A stretch of 64,000 nucleotides of DNA from Zygnema cylindricum (taxonomy: Eukaryota > Streptophyta > Zygnematophyceae > Zygnematales > Zygnemataceae). Of this stretch, positions 44,385 through 56,300 are shown in pieces. The notes beneath the pieces are model-generated. The model was not told the DNA's origin. It saw nothing but the letters and a program-made list of their open reading frames with translations, and searched no databases. The stretch covers positions 62,001 through 126,000 of the forward strand of contig JBBHKE010003004.1 in NCBI GenBank assembly GCA_037447655.1, given 5' to 3'. A program made the translations under genes and the position numbers. The stretch's first letter is position 1; every line of letters begins with the position of its first letter.

Positions 44385-47300
44385 GTAAGTTCCACAGCTC
44401 TCTGCTCAACCTTTCCCCGCCACTTCGATCTTCGTGCCTGCCTTCGCACGTGTAAAAGACCGCTCTCATTGGCTCCGGTGAGGCTTCTGACGTCATTCAT
44501 TGCGTCATTGCTGCTGCAGAGAGGGCGCTGCAGGCGGTGAAGGCGGCCGTCAAGAACAAGGGGCGATTTCCGGAGATCAAATGTGGTACAAACTATTTCG
44601 GTTACTCTTTCGTGTGCGATAAATCCGGTCGCGTGACTTCGATGTGAGTGACTATTATTGCTGCGTGCACTCTATGTTGCCTTCAATGCGAACAGAGTTT
44701 CGCACTAATCATCGCACTTAATTTTTACTCCGAAGCTGAAGCTGTTTACACTGTCTGCTGCGATCAATTCGCACTAAAAATGGCGCTTAATTTAATTTTC
44801 CGTATGCCTTTTAAATTCTCTGCTGCAATGAAATCCACAATGTCGCACTAAAAAATGTCGCTTAATTAATTTCCGTATGCCAATTAGATTTTCTGCTGCA
44901 ATGAAACCTACACTGAAAGTCGCTTATCCACAGGCTGCCTGGATTTCCTGCTGAGATGCTCTCCGATGCTTAGCCGCAGTCGAGGCTTACAACAGGGGGG
45001 GAGGGAGGGCGAAGAATGAAAGACTCATTCAATGTTCAATGGGAGGGGGGGTGCAGGGATATATGGAACTCTTTCCTGAGGGGCACAATAGCGCCGGAGA
45101 TTGGCAACCTCACACGATTGACTTATATGTGAGTGTACCCTGGAAGGGGGGATGCATCTCAAGCTGTACAAAAAAAAGAAAAGGCAAAAAAATAAGGCAA
45201 TAATTTTCATAAATATACCACAAGATGTAAATCAAATGTTGCAATTATTTTCCTACCTTTCGTTATTGTTGTGAAAGTAGAGGAGGGGGGCAGGGAGAGA
45301 GAATATTCCGTTGAGTGAATGTAAGGTTGGCGGGTGCATCTCATAGGAAAAAGAAATGAAAATGCTTTAAATCATAATTGTACAAAAAAAACAATCGTAC
45401 AATGTAAATCACGATTCACAATTTTTTTAAAACTTCTGTTTGTTGAAATTAAGAGAGGTAATTCCTATCCGAATGTTTCTAAGAGATGTCACGGGATAAA
45501 GACACGTGAGATGAGAAGCTATGGTTGCCCATGATAGTTAGAGCTAGAAGAGAGAGAGAGACAGTGGTCTATACAAAAAAAATGGTGGACTGGCCAAGAT
45601 TTGATCCTACCAAGATTTCATCCTGGCCAAGATTTGATCCTGGCCCGGCTAACATTTGATCTTGGCCCTACAGTGTCTTGCTTGCAATCTAGGCCGTCGT
45701 TCGTATCCAGTTGTCGTAGAAGATTCCCATACCAACATTGAGTGTGATACATTAATTAACTTGTTATGCACAGACTAAATCATTTAACACAATGAAAACT
45801 AACTAGCGCACATAGAGCAGATGGAACGAAATGCACTTACAGGATGTCGTGCGCGTTGTATAATCTGACGAACGCCAAAGGAAGAAACATTATGATCGAA
45901 CAGCCCACATGAGCGTCAACGGACTGGAATGGTTATTTTGGCAGCTTACGCTAAAAAAGCCACAGGTTGACACGTGACAGCAACTCATTGGATGCCGGAG
46001 GAGGAGAAAAAACCATTGCGTCGGATTTGGACGATACCTCCTCTTTAGTGGTGCCGTACAGCCGCCCTACAGCTACTATAGAAATAAAGTGGCGGCTAGT
46101 AAATATTTGTACATAGCGTAATAAATATTTGTGCGTAGTTTCGCTGTACTTCACAGTCCTCCCACTGACTGAGGGTTTAGTAGATAGGCTATATTAGTAG
46201 GTAGTCTAAGACCTACAGTTTTTAAAATGCGTCTTAAAGCTCTCTCTCTCAAAGTCCACCTGGAAAAATCTGCTATTTGGTGATTTCTTTTGCGTACGAC
46301 TCAAAGGAGTCTCATCCTCACAGGGCTGAGGCTGGACAATGTTTTTGCCTATCTGGGTGGCAAATATAATTTGATAAATTATAGTGGGTCAAGGTTATTC
46401 TAGAGGCTTAGTTTAAGCTGCACATTCTGGAAGATAATGGTGTCCACAAAATTCCAGGTTATGGGCCCAGCCTCTATGGTACCTATGTTTCATGGTACAA
46501 GATATGTTTACTGGAAATTAATGATAGTTCGACCACTATTTGAAAAACACTTTTGGGGGGTAGTGTCCGGTGATATTCTATGTCATCCCCGACAACCACT
46601 AGGTTTTGTTAAATTCGGATTCTCTTGGGCACCACGATCCTCAGTGAGAATATTGCATCAAATGGAGAAGAAAGAGGAGACAACCACTAGAGGAGTCTAC
46701 AAAAGGGAAGGGGCCGGCAAAGACAACTCCGGTGATAGTTGAAGCATCTGGAGAATTTGTAGAGATGAAAACTCAAGCAAATGCCCCTCAATTATGAAAG
46801 TACAACAAGGAGGTGGCCAAGCACTTCATCCTTAGGAGTATGGTCAAAGCAATCGCACTCTAGAACTTTGAGGTGGATTTCGCTGCCAACATTTGGAGTG
46901 CTTTGGAGATCACTTACAAGAGTGGTTGAATTGAGAAGCAACAGGTGATTGATAAGAAAATCATTGCCTATCGGTATAAAGGGGAAGTATGAGAGCATGA
47001 GAAAATACTGCAATGATCTGGCACTATTGTTTGCGGAATTAGCTAGTGAAATAAGTTCTCAAACAAAAAAGAAAAAAGTTAATGCATTAATTATGAAACT
47101 TCTTATGGAGTACAACAAAAATCTTAACCGGTTACAAGAACTATGAGATGCTACATACAAGTGGGAAAAAACAGTGGGGATTATCTTGTTAAAGGAGAAC
47201 ATTTTGGAGCTAAAGAAAGATAGTTCAAGTGTACAAGCTTTGGCAACGGGAACTGATTGGAGGAAGCTGGAAATCGCCTCTCTGGAAACAATTTTAAAAT

Positions 47301-50300
47301 TTTTTGTGAGAAAAGATGAGAAGGAGGGTGATCCGATGGAAAATGGAGTGGACCTCTAAAAAAAGTGTGTCGTTTTTTCAAAAAGCCGGGGCATTACATG
47401 GCAGATCGTAACTGGCTTTCAACTTTAAGAATCAACGATGGGAAAGCTAATAGAAGCCAAGGGGAGAAAAAGAAGGCTCACCTCACACAGGTTCACAGAG
47501 ATGAGGATGAGGAGTTAGCCGAGAAGAACCAAAAGTCAGACGAACTTCTTCTGAATGAAAAGTTGGATGAGAAACAGTTGGAGATTCCGAGAAAACAAAG
47601 ATGTGCATCCGGAGGAATTTGAGAGAAACCGGGGTAAAGATGGATCATTGACTCCAATGCATTAATACATGTGCCGAGATAAAAAGTTATTTAAAAAACT
47701 CAAGAAAATCCCGTTAGTTGAGATTGAGCTAGAGGATGGGAAGATAGTAACAACTAGCCTAGTTGGGTCATTTGATCTTAAAATGTTAGTGGATGGAAAA
47801 GGATCAATTGTAACCTTTGGTTGTATTTTATATCCCAAAGTTGAGCGAAAATCAGATCTCAACTGTTGTATTGGATGAGAAGGATTCTGACAATAATACA
47901 AGCAAGATAATAATTATGACAGTTAGCTTCAAAGATGAGATCTACTCTATAGCTGAAAAAGGCAGGCAAGGGATGATTTTCATTGTTTTGAGTAATTTGT
48001 ATACTTATGTTAATTGTGTATTGTTATGGTATAAGAGATAGGGACATGTTCATGTAGATAAGCTAAGGGAAATGAGTTCTAAGGGAAATTTACAAGGAAT
48101 TAAGCTTGGGGGTGAAATGGGAATGGATGATTGTAGTGGATGTGCACGAGGGAAGATATAGATAATGCCATTCCAAAGCCTATCAGTTTTAAAGGGGAAA
48201 AAGTACTAGATCTGGTACATAGTGATGCTTAGGGGGGAGCTAGAGTCCTAATCTGCTGGGGGGCAGAGGTATATGCTAACTATCACAAATGATTGATCTC
48301 GCTATTCATGAGTAACGTTTATAAGAACTAACTTTGAAATGTTCTCAATTTTAAAAAAATGTAAAACATAGAGCGAAAAGCTCCATAAGACACCCATTAA
48401 GAGAATAAAGAGTGATAATGGGGGGGAATATACTTTAAACAAGTTTAAGATGTTTCTTAAAGAAGACAATATCCAACACCAAAAAATTATGCCTTAAAGC
48501 CTATAGCCGAATGGCGTAGCTGAAAGACTAAACAAGAACAATAAGAGATAGTGCTAGGTGCATGCTAAGTGATAAGAAAATTGGTTATCAGCTTGGGGCC
48601 GAGGCCATGAACTGTGCCAACTATCTCAAAATATAGAGTGGGGGTGGGAGAGAGGGAATGTGGAGAGATGGAGAGAGGGAAAAGGGGGAAGAGGGAGAGA
48701 GAGAGAAAGACGAAGAGCGAGAGGGAGAGTGAAAAAAAGTGAGACGAGTACGAGAAGAGGGAAAGAAGAGAGGGAGAAGTGGGGTAGAAATAGGGAGAGA
48801 AAAGAAAAGAGGCGGTGAGGCGGGGAGAGAGGGAGATAGAGGGAGGAAGAGGGAAAGACAGGAGAGAGGGGAGAGTAGAATGGGTAGAGGGGATAAAGGA
48901 GAGGGAAGATAACTCCTTATGAAAGGTGGACTAGGAAGAAGCCTGACTTGTCACACCTTAAAGTCTTTGGAAGTAAGGTATATAGTTTAAACAATGACAA
49001 GTCTGTTTGGAAAATGGAAGAAAAATGAAGAAGTAGATATTTGGTTCGGTATTCATATGATGTAAAATACTATAGAGTCTATGCTTTAAAATGAAAAGAT
49101 GTGATTCTAGTAAAGTACCTTGTTGTAATGGACGATGGGAAAACAGTAGATCCCTTCAAGTTCAACAACGTAGTGATACCGGATGACAATTTTGGAAAAG
49201 AATCACATGATCCCAGACTGGCAACTATTGAAAGAACAAAATAACGAGAAGAGAAGAAAGAGCAACCGAAAGAACAAAATAAGGAGAAGAGAAGAAAGAG
49301 CAACCGGAATGGAACTTCCAACTGGAACCAAACTTCCACTGGATATAGATATAAAGGGAGAGACCAAGGAAAAACAAGAAGAAGAGCAAAAACCAACTTG
49401 AGAGAACCAGAGAATGCCGTATATACCTGCCTCAAAAATTGAAAGAGGAATGAGAATAAGTAAAAAGCTAGAAGAAAATTAAGTAAATAATCAACTCACA
49501 AGGATGTCACATCCAAATGAACCTCAAACCTATACAGAGGGTATCAACAGTAAAGTGTGTGAGAGATGGACAACTGCAGTAAATGACGAAATGAACTCAA
49601 TTCTGGAGGCTAAAAATTGGGAATTAGTAGATTGCCTTTCGGATTGAAAACCTATTGGGTGTAAATGGGTTTTTAGGTTAAAATTGAACCGTGATAACTC
49701 TATTTAAAGGTTCAAAGCTCGGCTAGTTGCAAAAAAGTACACACAGAAGCAAGGAATAGACTCTGAGGAAACACTTAAAACGGTTGTGAGTTTTCCATCG
49801 GTCAAAATTTTGCGAAGTTTGGCCGCAGCGAAAAACATGGTAGTACACCAAATGGATATCAAAACAGCCTTACTCCATGGAGAATTCAAATAAGAGATTT
49901 TTATGAAGCAACGTGAGGGGTTTGTGGAGAAAGGGGAGGAGAGAAAGGTTTGCAGCTTAATCGAGTCTTTGTATAAACTCAAGTATGCGCCTCAGCAATG
50001 AAACATCAAGCTCGATGAGCTCTTTTCCAAGCAAGGGTTCATTAGAATAAACTCTAACCACTCTATTTACATGTTTGAGGATGAAAATAGAGTATTTTAT
50101 ACTGCAATCTATGTGGATGATCTGTTTGTCTTGAGTAAGTCTTTGGAAATGATCACAAAACTTAAGAAAGATTTGAGAAACCAGTTTGACATAAAGGACT
50201 CAGAGGAGGAAAAATACGTATAAAGGATTCAAATGGAAAGAGATAAATAAAAGATAATACTCAGATTAACACAAAATAAAACAATAGGTTATATGTTTGA

Positions 50301-53300
50301 GCGATTCTCAATGGAGATGGCCAATAGATGTTAAACTCCTATGGAGTTGAAGAAAGTAAATGAAAGAAACTTTGAGGGAGGAGTGATTACTCTGAACGAT
50401 GAGATGAGTGAGGAAGAGATAGAGTTTATAGAAAAAATCCCTTACATGCAGATTGTAGGCATTTATTTTATCAATTGCACTAAGGCAGACATAGTTCCAC
50501 CAGTTGGGGTCTTGAGAAGGAGTCTTAATAACTCTAGAAAGAGAGATTGGGAGGCAGCTAAGAGAGAAATCAGTTATTTCATTAGGACTCGGGATTTATG
50601 ATTGAATTTGGGAAAGGGTAATATTGACATCACCATTTAAAGAGAAACTGATATGATCCTGACATCACCACTTGGAGTGATGCCAGTTATCATGAAGTGA
50701 TGTCAGTTATGGTAATGTTGTTCTTGTCAGTAGATCTATATCTGGATATGTTTTAAAAATTGGGGTGGGTACTTGCTGTTGGAGTAGTCAGTTATGGTAA
50801 TGTTGTTCTTGTCAGTAGATCTATATCTGGATATGTTTTGAAAATTGGGGTGGGTATGTTTTGAAAATTGGGGTGGGTACTTGCTGTTGGAGTAGCAAGC
50901 AACAAAAGGTCATTGCTCAGTCCACAATGGAGGCTGAGTACATGGCTGCTTGTGCTGTAGTGAAAGAGTTAATGTGGGTAAAGAGTTTGCTTTAGAAATA
51001 CGGATTTAAAAAAAATGGGATTCAAAATGTCTTCTGTGATAATCACGTTGCCATTGCCATTGCACCCAATCCCAAGCACCATTTTAAGGCCAAACACGGG
51101 GATATTAAGTTGAGTTTTGTTATGGAAAATGTGGAGAATAAAATAGTTAAAATGATGTGTAAACCTGATAGGCCGATGATAGCCGACTTGATGAGTAAAT
51201 CTGTCTTATCACCTAAACTCATTTATTGTTGAAAAGAGTGTTGGTTAGTAATAAAAGGTTGTTAAAAATTAAGGGGAGAGTTGAAATTAAGTAATGATAA
51301 TTCTTATCTGCTTTATGTTCCTAAGGGATGACACAGGATATAAGACATAAGAGGAACGGATGACACAGGATATAAGACATAAGAGATGAAAAGCCATGGC
51401 TGCTCATGATAGCTTGAGCTAGAAGAGAGAGAAAAAGTGGTCTTTACCAAAAAAGTGGTGGACTAGCAAGGATTTGATCCTGGCCCTACAAAGTCTTGCT
51501 AGCAGCCTAGGCCATCGTTCGTAGAATATTTTGATACCAACATGGAGTGTGATTCATTAATAAACTTTTTCTGCACAGACTAAACCATTTAACACAATGA
51601 AACCTAACTAGCGCGGAACAGATGGGACGAGATGTACTTACGCGATTCAAGCTTGTTGTATAATATGAAGGGCGCCAATGGAAAAAATATTATGATCGAA
51701 CGGCCCGCGTTAGCGCCGACGGACTAGAATGGTTCTTTTGTTGTCTTATGACAAAAGAGCCACAAGTTGAGACGTGGCAGCACCTTATTGGATGCCGGAG
51801 AAGGAGGAGACAATCATGGCGTTGGACTTTGATGGTACCTCCTCTATTGTGGTGCGGTAGAGCCACATACAACTGCCGTACAAATTCTATGGCGGCTAGT
51901 AAATATTTGTACATGGTTTCGCTTTACTTCACAGTCTCCCATTGGATGAGGGTTTAGTATATAGGCTATGTAAGTAGGTAGTCTAGGACTAAGAGTTTTT
52001 AGGATGCTTCTTGAAGCTCTCTCTCCCAAAGGCCATTTGTATATATTTGTTGTCTTTGAACAACCATAACTTATTGCTTAAGGGAGAAAATTTTGTGATT
52101 TTTTTTGCGTACAACTCAAAGGAGTCTTGTCCTCACGAGGTGAGGCTAGAGTCTAGTCCTCACGAGGTGAGGCTGGAGTCTTGTCCTCACGAGGTAAGGC
52201 TGGTCAGAGTGTTTGCCTGCCTAGGTGGGAGATATACCTTGATGAACTATACTGGGTCAAGATTATCCTAGTGGCTTAGTTTAAGCTCCACTTTTGTGGG
52301 ACAATAGGGTGCACAAAATTTCATTGTTATGGTCCATCTTAATATGGAGGAAATGGTGGGTGAAGGCGAGGGTAATTCTTTTTTTAGCTTTTGTGTTCTC
52401 ATTTAATTTGTGTTTCGGGGAAAGCAAAAATCTAATTAGATCTTTCGTTGCTTTAAATAACCACCATAAACTGTCTCTTTGACTTGAAGAAACCATGAAC
52501 AACACTCAAATTTTTTAAACTTTATTTAAGCCATTTGCTTCCGCACTATCATTAGAAAAAAAAGAGACAAAAGGCCCTCTCTGATCTTTTTTATCTTTGA
52601 TAAGAGATAAAAGGCTTGTGAAAGGGTATGGTGGGGTGTAACCTGGGGTTGTCTTGGTGAGAGGCCCTAACAAATGAGTTGACACACAATCAAAAGAATT
52701 TGTATTTTTTGATTTTTTCATCATTGAGTAACGATGAAACACATCATGTATCCTCGTGTTAAGCCAATCGCACTTGTTTTTATTCCATTGGACTTCACTT
52801 ACAAAAAATCTGCAAAAATATTATTTTTGACGGCGACAAGCCAGTTCTTTTACATTTGCCATTTTTAATCAACAACGCCCTCAGCCTGAAAGTCCATTAT
52901 CATATAAAGGTTTCCATTACATTTTGTGGCCGAATAGAGTCACAAATTTCTTAGCTCGTCAATAAGCGTGAAAGTTGGGGACGGTTCTCACGTTATTTAA
53001 GTACCCATTAGCATTGAAAATGCATTTAAAACTACAACAGTCAAGAAACGTGTGTCCAAAGTCGTCTTTGATGGTTATGTTGCGTTAAAACAAACTTTGA
53101 TAGAAATTATGTGCAGTTGTGGACCATCAATTCACCTCTTTCTTAAATTTACAACTTAAATAATGGAACTTCAACAAATGCGATCGGCTTAGTAAAATCC
53201 AATTTGTAAAGAAAGAGGCAAAAGGGAGGAGCGGGGGGCCAAAATTGTTCGTTACAACTAAAAAACCATTCATAATATGGACATCACCTATTCAAAGTGC

Positions 53301-56300
53301 GATGTTAAATGAAAGAACTTTAATTGCATTTACCATTAATTCATACCCAACTATTTTTGGTCTTATTTATTTTGGCCCATACTAATGTGTTGACATTTTG
53401 GAAGGGGGTGGTTGGTGGGGTGCATATGCCCAATGTCACAGGCGTCTATCTAACAACGAGTTGAGTGGAAGCATTCCTTCATCAATCGGCCGACTGAAAA
53501 GTGTGACAAAATTGTAAGAATGGTTAATGACCTTCTACTTGATGGCTAAGTTTTGAAGTAATCTACTTGCTATTTATGAAATCGTCTATGAATGGGGTTA
53601 ATGACATATAAGGGGGATTTTCAACATTGTATACATGTTAGTAAATTTCTTACAAAGTGTAAGCTATTAAGAATGTTTTCATTTAGTTTTACACATAAAA
53701 AAATGTTGTACTTTAATTGTTGAAGATCTAATGTACACTCCACATAATTACTTTGATTAGGAATATATGTGACGAATGTGGAACTCTTTCTTAAAAATTG
53801 TAAAACGTTTATAACACAAAGAAGATTGGATAGAAATTAGGAGAGTTAAGCAACATAGAACGAGTACAACTAACCCTCTCCTCTGCACGCCTCTAGCTCC
53901 TATCCTCTTTGTTTCTACATTTTTCCACTTTTTTTCTTGTGCACAATTTTTATTTTATCCCGCATCCCCTTCCCTCTCCTCTCCTCATCTCCCCCTCTTT
54001 TCCCCTCCTTTCCACTTCCCTCCCTTCCCTCCCCCTCTCCCTCTCCCACCCCTCCCCTCCCTCCCTCCCTCCCCTCCCTCCCCTCTCCTCCCCTCCGTCC
54101 CCTCTCCTCCCCTTCTCGCCCCTCCTTTCCCTCCACACACTTCCTTCCCCATCCCCACCTTTCTTATCCTCTCCCCTCTTTTCATTTCTCCTCCCTTGAT
54201 TGTAGCTTATCCATCATAGGACCTAATTATGGGTTTGAAAAAAGAAGCAAACAAAGCTAAAGTGAGTTGATGAAAATGAAAAACAAAGAGAATATACTAA
54301 TTACATAATTGAAAAAGTAAACTATATAAATGACTTTCTACAATAAACGATCTCACTTTTTCTCGGGACCTACTTATTTAGTTCAAAGCGAAACTTAATC
54401 GCAAATCAAATTGCCAGACACGGAAAATATCTCGCGTTTAGTAAACTTATGTCTTGGGGTTCACGGCAAACGTTCACATCTGAGGAGTTTGAGGAAAAAA
54501 TGTTGATGCCAAGAGATTTCATAGAATTAATATTTTTCATTCAATCCTGAGTGAAAAATAACTTTAGAAAAACGTTCTAGCTTTACCAGAAAATGAATCT
54601 TAAATTTTTGATACGAATATGAGGACTACACGGGCAAAACATAGAATATGAATATGTATATATGATTATTAGTGAAAGGGCTAGTGCTCATTCAATAAGA
54701 CGCGAATGGTTTTTTTGAGACCCAAGTATAGAAGAGGTTCTTTACCCAATACAAATGTGAACTTGTTGTTTCTTTTTCTATAATATTTTGGTTTTTGGTT
54801 TCTTCTATATTTATGATCACAAGAAAACAAGATTTAGTTCTTGAAGGTATGTTTAGTATATATTGACATTGTACATTGCCACTTTGATTTTAAGAACACC
54901 TCCACTCTTGGGTGGGCCGAGTCGTGATCTAGTATTGGGGTGTATTTTTAAAAGGATGTCTCTAACAAACGACTAAAAATAAAGTCACCTAATAAAAATT
55001 TTTCTTACGATAAAATTGGGTTTTTTAGAACGAAAAAGGTCATGTTATTTCTTGTTCACATCTTAAATTGTAAAATAGACAGAAATGGAGAAGGGAGGGG
55101 GGCAAGGGGGGTGAGCTCAAATACATCTATTACAAGAAAATCTAATAGAAATAATGTATTTCAATTTTAGGAAGGGTGATGTTGTAGAAACACCCCACAA
55201 GTGTACTTAAAAGGATTTATACTCAATCCATTTTGGTGCATTATCTTCTAGTACATACTAACTGGATGACATTTGGGGGGGGGGAGGGTTGCTGGTGTAT
55301 GGGGAATATCCGTCGCCATAGACGTTTATATGACAACCAGTTAAACGGAAGCATTCCATCATCCATCCGTAAACTGACATCTCTCGTCGAATTGTAAGAT
55401 TTTCAAGTTCAAACGCCCAAAAAATAGCAAACATACAAACATATACAACAAAGTTAACAATTGTGAATCTTAGAAATTCGAACTGTGTCTAAAATATTTT
55501 TATAAACTGGTAGAGGGCTCTCACCCGACTCTTTTTCCTCTCCCTTTTCCAACCGTTCTGTTTTTTTCTTACTTTTTTATTCTTTTTTTTCATTTATTTG
55601 TTTTTTCTTTTTTTGTGTTTTCTCTCTCTCTTTCTGTTTGTTTGTTTGTAAAAGACAAATGTATGTAAATTATAAGTTTTTTTTTGCCAATTATCCTCTT
55701 AAAAAAAAGTAGTGAAGTTTGTTTTTGAATTTTCCGTAATTTTTTTTTTATTTTTGTTTTTTTTTTGTTTATTTAATCTCCTTTCACTTTGTTTTATTCC
55801 ATTGTTTTTTTTAATTTAATTTTATTTTACTTCACCTTTTTTTGTCTTTAATTTTGCTTTCTAATGATCCCATTGTCAGAATTGAAATAAAAATAAACTG
55901 CGAACTGTTGTCCCTTTAATGTTATACGTTGATATTTTGTCGCATGTTTTCAAACCAGCTTTCCAAGGTCGGGACGTCAATGGTGCCATAAGCCCTATCA
56001 ACCATCTAAAAGGCAAGAAGAGAGAGGGAGAGGAGAATGCGAGGGAGGGAAGGTATACGAATCAGTCCGGCATCCGGCGACCATTTCAAAATTCGGCATC
56101 AAACGGATCAAAGTCAGGCGCCAGATCGAGAATAAATGAAGTCGAGGGAGATTAAAGCAGAGATCAAGGAAATCATTAAAGGATCAAGATCTGTCGGAAA
56201 AGGGAACAAAAATGAAAGAAATTCGGCGAAGAAGTGGAAGTCCTAGTCGTGCAAAATCCGCTCGAAATAAAGTCAAAATCCAGAAATCAGTCACGTCAAA

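Larger units (their letters stand above)
45444..52323 (+). mobile_element. Copia (Ty1/copia) LTR retrotransposon, complete but decayed
   Basis: LTRs 45444-46456 and 51282-52323 begin TGAAATT and end AATTTCA (TG...CA with 7-bp inverted ends). The flanks share TTGT as a short target duplication, and the paralogous intron of gene A (around 25977) keeps the empty site. PBS at 46457, PPT at 51271-51280. Internal order gag, protease, integrase, reverse transcriptase, RNase H defines Copia. Every domain carries stops or frameshifts, and the LTRs differ by many indels, so it is old and inactive. Confidence 0.93.
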
